Below, one piece after another: positions 5,160-7,692 of a stretch of 7,692 nt of DNA. The stretch's first letter is position 1. Each line of letters begins with the position of its first letter. The stretch is from positions 1 to 7,692 of the forward strand of contig CATWBR010000211.1 of assembly GCA_958349075.1 (NCBI GenBank), read 5' to 3'. This DNA is from an uncultured Clostridium sp. Its GTDB lineage: Bacteria; Bacillota; Clostridia; Lachnospirales; Lachnospiraceae. Under the pieces are notes generated by a model that did no database searches, had not been told where the DNA came from, and saw only the letters and a program-made list of their open reading frames with translations. The translations under genes and the position numbers were made by a program.

Positions 5160-7692
5160 TTATTTTCTGAGCTGTCCCAGTCTTTCCTTCACCTGGTTCA
5201 TCATCTGCGTATACTTTTCAAGCTTCTCACGTTCCTCGGCAATCTTTGCCTCCGGGGCTTTGCTGACAAACTTTTCGTTATTCAGCATTCCGGTAACGCG
5301 CGCCAGCTCTTTCCCGAGTTTTTCTTCCTCTTTTTCCAGCCTTTCAATTTCCTTATCCAGATCCACAAGTTCTGTGAAAGGCATATAAATCGTGGCCTGA
5401 GCCGTCACAGCCGATACCGCGTCATCCGCGATTCCCGTCTTATCCTTCTTTAGGACTACCTCACCCGCATATCCGAGTGTTGCAAAGAATACACGGCTGT
5501 GTTCAAAAATCCCCAGAATCTCGTCGCTGTCGGACACAACGTATACCTTTGCCTTTTTGCTCGGCGGAACGTTCATGGAAGTACGTACATTTCTGATTGC
5601 ACGGACTGCTTCCTTGATTACCTCCACCGCCTTCTCTTCACCGGCAAAATTCCATTCCTCTTTGTAAACCGGCCAGGAAGAAATCATAATGGACGGTTCC
5701 TCATCCTGGAGATTGCAGAAAATCTCTTCTGTGACAAACGGCATATACGGATGAAGCAGTTTCAGGGAATTAATTAATACCGTCTTGAGCGTCCACAGCG
5801 CGGCTGCCTTTGTCGTATCATTGTCATCCCAGAGTCTTGGTTTTACCATCTCAATATACCAGTCGCAGAATTCTTCCCAAACAAAATCGTAAACCTTCTG
5901 GAGCGCTATCCCAAGCTCATATTTATCCATGTTTTCGGTGACATCCTTAGAAAGGGTGTTTACCTTTGACAGAATCCAGCGGTCTGCCATCGTAAGGTCA
6001 CTTAAATTCACATCGGCCGCCGGGGCTTTTTCAATATTCATCATAATGAAACGCGTCGCATTCCATATCTTATTTGCGAAGTTACGGCTTGCCTCCACTT
6101 TCTCCCAATAGAAACGCATATCATTGCCCGGCGCATTACCTGTCATCAGGGTCATACGAAGGGCGTCGGCTCCGTATTTCTCGATTACCTCCAGCGGATC
6201 AATGCCGTTTCCGAGGGATTTGCTCATTTTGCGTCCCTGTGAATCCCTCACCAGGCCGTGAATCAGTACGGTGTGGAACGGCTCTTTTCCCGTCTGCTCA
6301 ATTCCTGAAAATACCATACGGATAACCCAGAAGAAGATAATATCATATCCCGTTACCAGCACATCTGTCGGATAAAAGTACTCGTATTCCGGCGTCTTCT
6401 CCGGCCAGCCCAGAGTTGAGAACGGCCAGAGCGCCGAGGAGAACCAGGTGTCGAGCGTATCTTCATCCTGATGGAGACGGGTGCTGCCGCATTTTGGGCA
6501 GGCATGCGGCGCTTCCTTTGCCACCACCATCTCACCGCATTCCTCACAGTAATAAGCAGGGATTCTGTGTCCCCACCACAACTGTCTGGAAATACACCAG
6601 TCGCGGATCCCTTCAAGCCAGTGGAGGTATGTCTTTCCAAAACTCTCCGGAACAAATTTGAGGCGTCCGGACTGCAGTGCCTCAATCGCCGGTTTTGCCA
6701 TTTCATCCATCTTCACAAACCACTGCGGTTTCACCATTGGCTCAACCGTTGTGCCGCAGCGGTCGTGGGTTCCGACATTGTGGGAATGTGGAACCACTTT
6801 TACAAGAAGTCCCTGCTCCTCAAGGTCGGCTACGATTGCCTTTCTGGCCGCGTAGCGCTCCATGCCCTTATATTTGCCCGGCGCACTGATCGTAGCATCA
6901 TCATTCATGATGCAGATTTCCTCCAGATTATGGCGTTTTCCCACCTCGAAGTCGTTAGGGTCATGTGCCGGCGTAATCTTTACACAGCCGGTACCAAATT
7001 CCTTATCAACATACTCGTCCGCAACAACCGGGATTTCACGGTCGGTCAGAGGCAGCTTAAGCATCCTGCCAATCAGATCTTTATATCTCTCATCTTCCGG
7101 GTTTACGGCTACCGCCGTGTCACCCAGCATCGTCTCAGGACGTGTGGTGGCGATCTCTACAAAACGGCCCTCTTCGCCCACAATCGGATAATTGATATGC
7201 CAGAAGAAACCGTCCTGCTCCTCATGCTCTACCTCTGCATCGGAAATAGAAGTCTGGCAGACCGGACACCAGTTGATGATTCTGGAACCTTTATAGATAT
7301 ATCCTTTTTCATAAAGTTTTGTAAATACCTGAAGAACTGCGTCGGAGCAGCCCTCGTCCATGGTGAAGCGTTCCCTGTCCCAATCGGCGGAGGAACCTAA
7401 TTTATGGAGCTGGTTTACAATACGGCTTCCGTACTCCTCTTTCCACTCCCATGCTTTCTCCAGGAATTTGTCACGGCCCAGATCGTGTTTGTCAATGCCT
7501 TCGCTTTTCAGCTTGTCGATCACCTTAACTTCTGTGGCAATTGCCGCGTGGTCGGTTCCCGGCTGCCATAATGCCTCATATCCCTGCATTCTCTTATAGC
7601 GGATTAAGATATCCTGCATTGTATTGTCCAGGGCGTGCCCCATATGGAGCTGTCCCGTAATGTTTGGCGGCGGCATTACGATCGTAAACGGT
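5160..7692 (-). CDS. valS: Valyl-tRNA synthetase, N-terminus beyond the right edge
   Basis: This class I synthetase charges tRNA-Val with valine and hydrolyses mischarged threonine; it acts in the cytosol. About 843 codons are visible and the frame stays open to the edge (PFTIV before [10 protein letters not shown]), so roughly the first 40 residues are missing. The ATG at 7676 is internal. Counting from the first complete codon: HMGH (16-19, the HIGH motif), Zn-type cysteines at 142/145, editing-domain motifs TTRPET (182-187) and AHDPNDF (242-248), WWGHRIP, a second Cys set (382/385, 398/401), [12 protein letters not shown], and KMSKS (488-492). The anticodon-binding helical domain starts near 570. 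A C-terminal coiled coil (about 772-843) is rich in Glu, Lys and Leu, as is normal for ValRS. No defect is visible. Any leader control, such as a T-box, would lie outside the window. Confidence 0.98.
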   Translation of the reverse strand, partial: PFTIVMPPPNITGQLHMGHALDNTMQDILIRYKRMQGYEALWQPGTDHAAIATEVKVIDKLKSEGIDKHDLGRDKFLEKAWEWKEEYGSRIVNQLHKLGSSADWDRERFTMDEGCSDAVLQVFTKLYEKGYIYKGSRIINWCPVCQTSISDAEVEHEEQDGFFWHINYPIVGEEGRFVEIATTRPETMLGDTAVAVNPEDERYKDLIGRMLKLPLTDREIPVVADEYVDKEFGTGCVKITPAHDPNDFEVGKRHNLEEICIMNDDATISAPGKYKGMERYAARKAIVADLEEQGLLVKVVPHSHNVGTHDRCGTTVEPMVKPQWFVKMDEMAKPAIEALQSGRLKFVPESFGKTYLHWLEGIRDWCISRQLWWGHRIPAYYCEECGEMVVAKEAPHACPKCGSTRLHQDEDTLDTWFSSALWPFSTLGWPEKTPEYEYFYPTDVLVTGYDIIFFWVIRMVFSGIEQTGKEPFHTVLIHGLVRDSQGRKMSKSLGNGIDPLEVIEKYGADALRMTLMTGNAPGNDMRFYWEKVEASRNFANKIWNATRFIMMNIEKAPAADVNLSDLTMADRWILSKVNTLSKDVTENMDKYELGIALQKVYDFVWEEFCDWYIEMVKPRLWDDNDTTKAAALWTLKTVLINSLKLLHPYMPFVTEEIFCNLQDEEPSIMISSWPVYKEEWNFAGEEKAVEVIKEAVRAIRNVRTSMNVPPSKKAKVYVVSDSDEILGIFEHSRVFFATLGYAGEVVLKKDKTGIADDAVSAVTAQATIYMPFTELVDLDKEIERLEKEEEKLGKELARVTGMLNNEKFVSKAPEAKIAEEREKLEKYTQMMNQVKERLGQLRK

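Noticed and set aside
4953..5453. Plus-strand open frame of 166 codons overlapping the small gene and valS end
   Set aside because: It runs through the terminator hairpin and antisense to the ValRS coiled coil; no ribosome site or domain is seen.
6471..7400. Plus-strand open frame of 309 codons inside valS
   Set aside because: It is fully antisense to conserved ValRS catalytic and editing domains and shows no domain of its own.
7674..7676. ATG at 7676 as the start of valS
   Set aside because: It falls within the conserved '[10 protein letters not shown]' stretch before the HIGH motif and the frame is open to the window edge, so the gene begins outside.

Overview
The window looks like ordinary chromosome from a Gram-positive anaerobe of the Clostridia, most likely a Lachnospiraceae member (the Clostridium/Enterocloster/Lachnoclostridium group). 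This is an inference from roughly balanced base composition, AGGAG-type ribosome binding sites, the ValRS type, a DUF6774-like small protein and a DUF4367 gene fragment. I see no rRNA, tRNA, CRISPR array, insertion sequence or phage gene.

Layout from left to right. (1) A very AT-rich leader (1-84) with a perfect inverted repeat precedes a plus-strand gene for a fused methionine sulfoxide reductase MsrA-MsrB (85-1059). (2) A 16-bp perfect hairpin (1070-1119) separates it from the convergent minus-strand block and can serve as terminator for both strands. (3) On the minus strand, 1147-1377 encodes the C-terminal end of a DUF4367-type protein with no start codon and no N-terminal part. It is a gene remnant lying directly behind the stop codon of the next gene. 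(4) A large minus-strand gene (1367-4693) encodes a fusion of a complete endonuclease Q-like PHP nuclease module with an SF1A UvrD/PcrA-type helicase. (5) A divergent intergenic region (4694-4822) carries an extended -10 promoter for the fusion gene and the leader of a small plus-strand gene (4823-5032, DUF6774-like). (6) A composite hairpin region (5055-5150) ends that gene and also lies behind valS. (7) The 3' 2.5 kb of valS (valyl-tRNA synthetase) runs leftward from the right edge; its first few dozen codons lie outside the window.

The most interesting object is the EndoQ-UvrD fusion. In archaea EndoQ nicks DNA 5' of deaminated bases and abasic sites and works with the PCNA clamp. Here the same module is joined to a helicase. 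The protein carries two sequences matching the bacterial beta-clamp-binding consensus, one at the end of the nuclease module (QISLF) and one seven residues before the C-terminus (QLSLF). The natural inference is a single-polypeptide, clamp-tethered nick-and-unwind repair enzyme. MsrAB repairs oxidised protein methionines, so two damage-repair genes sit side by side, but they converge and nothing in the sequence shows co-regulation. valS is housekeeping.
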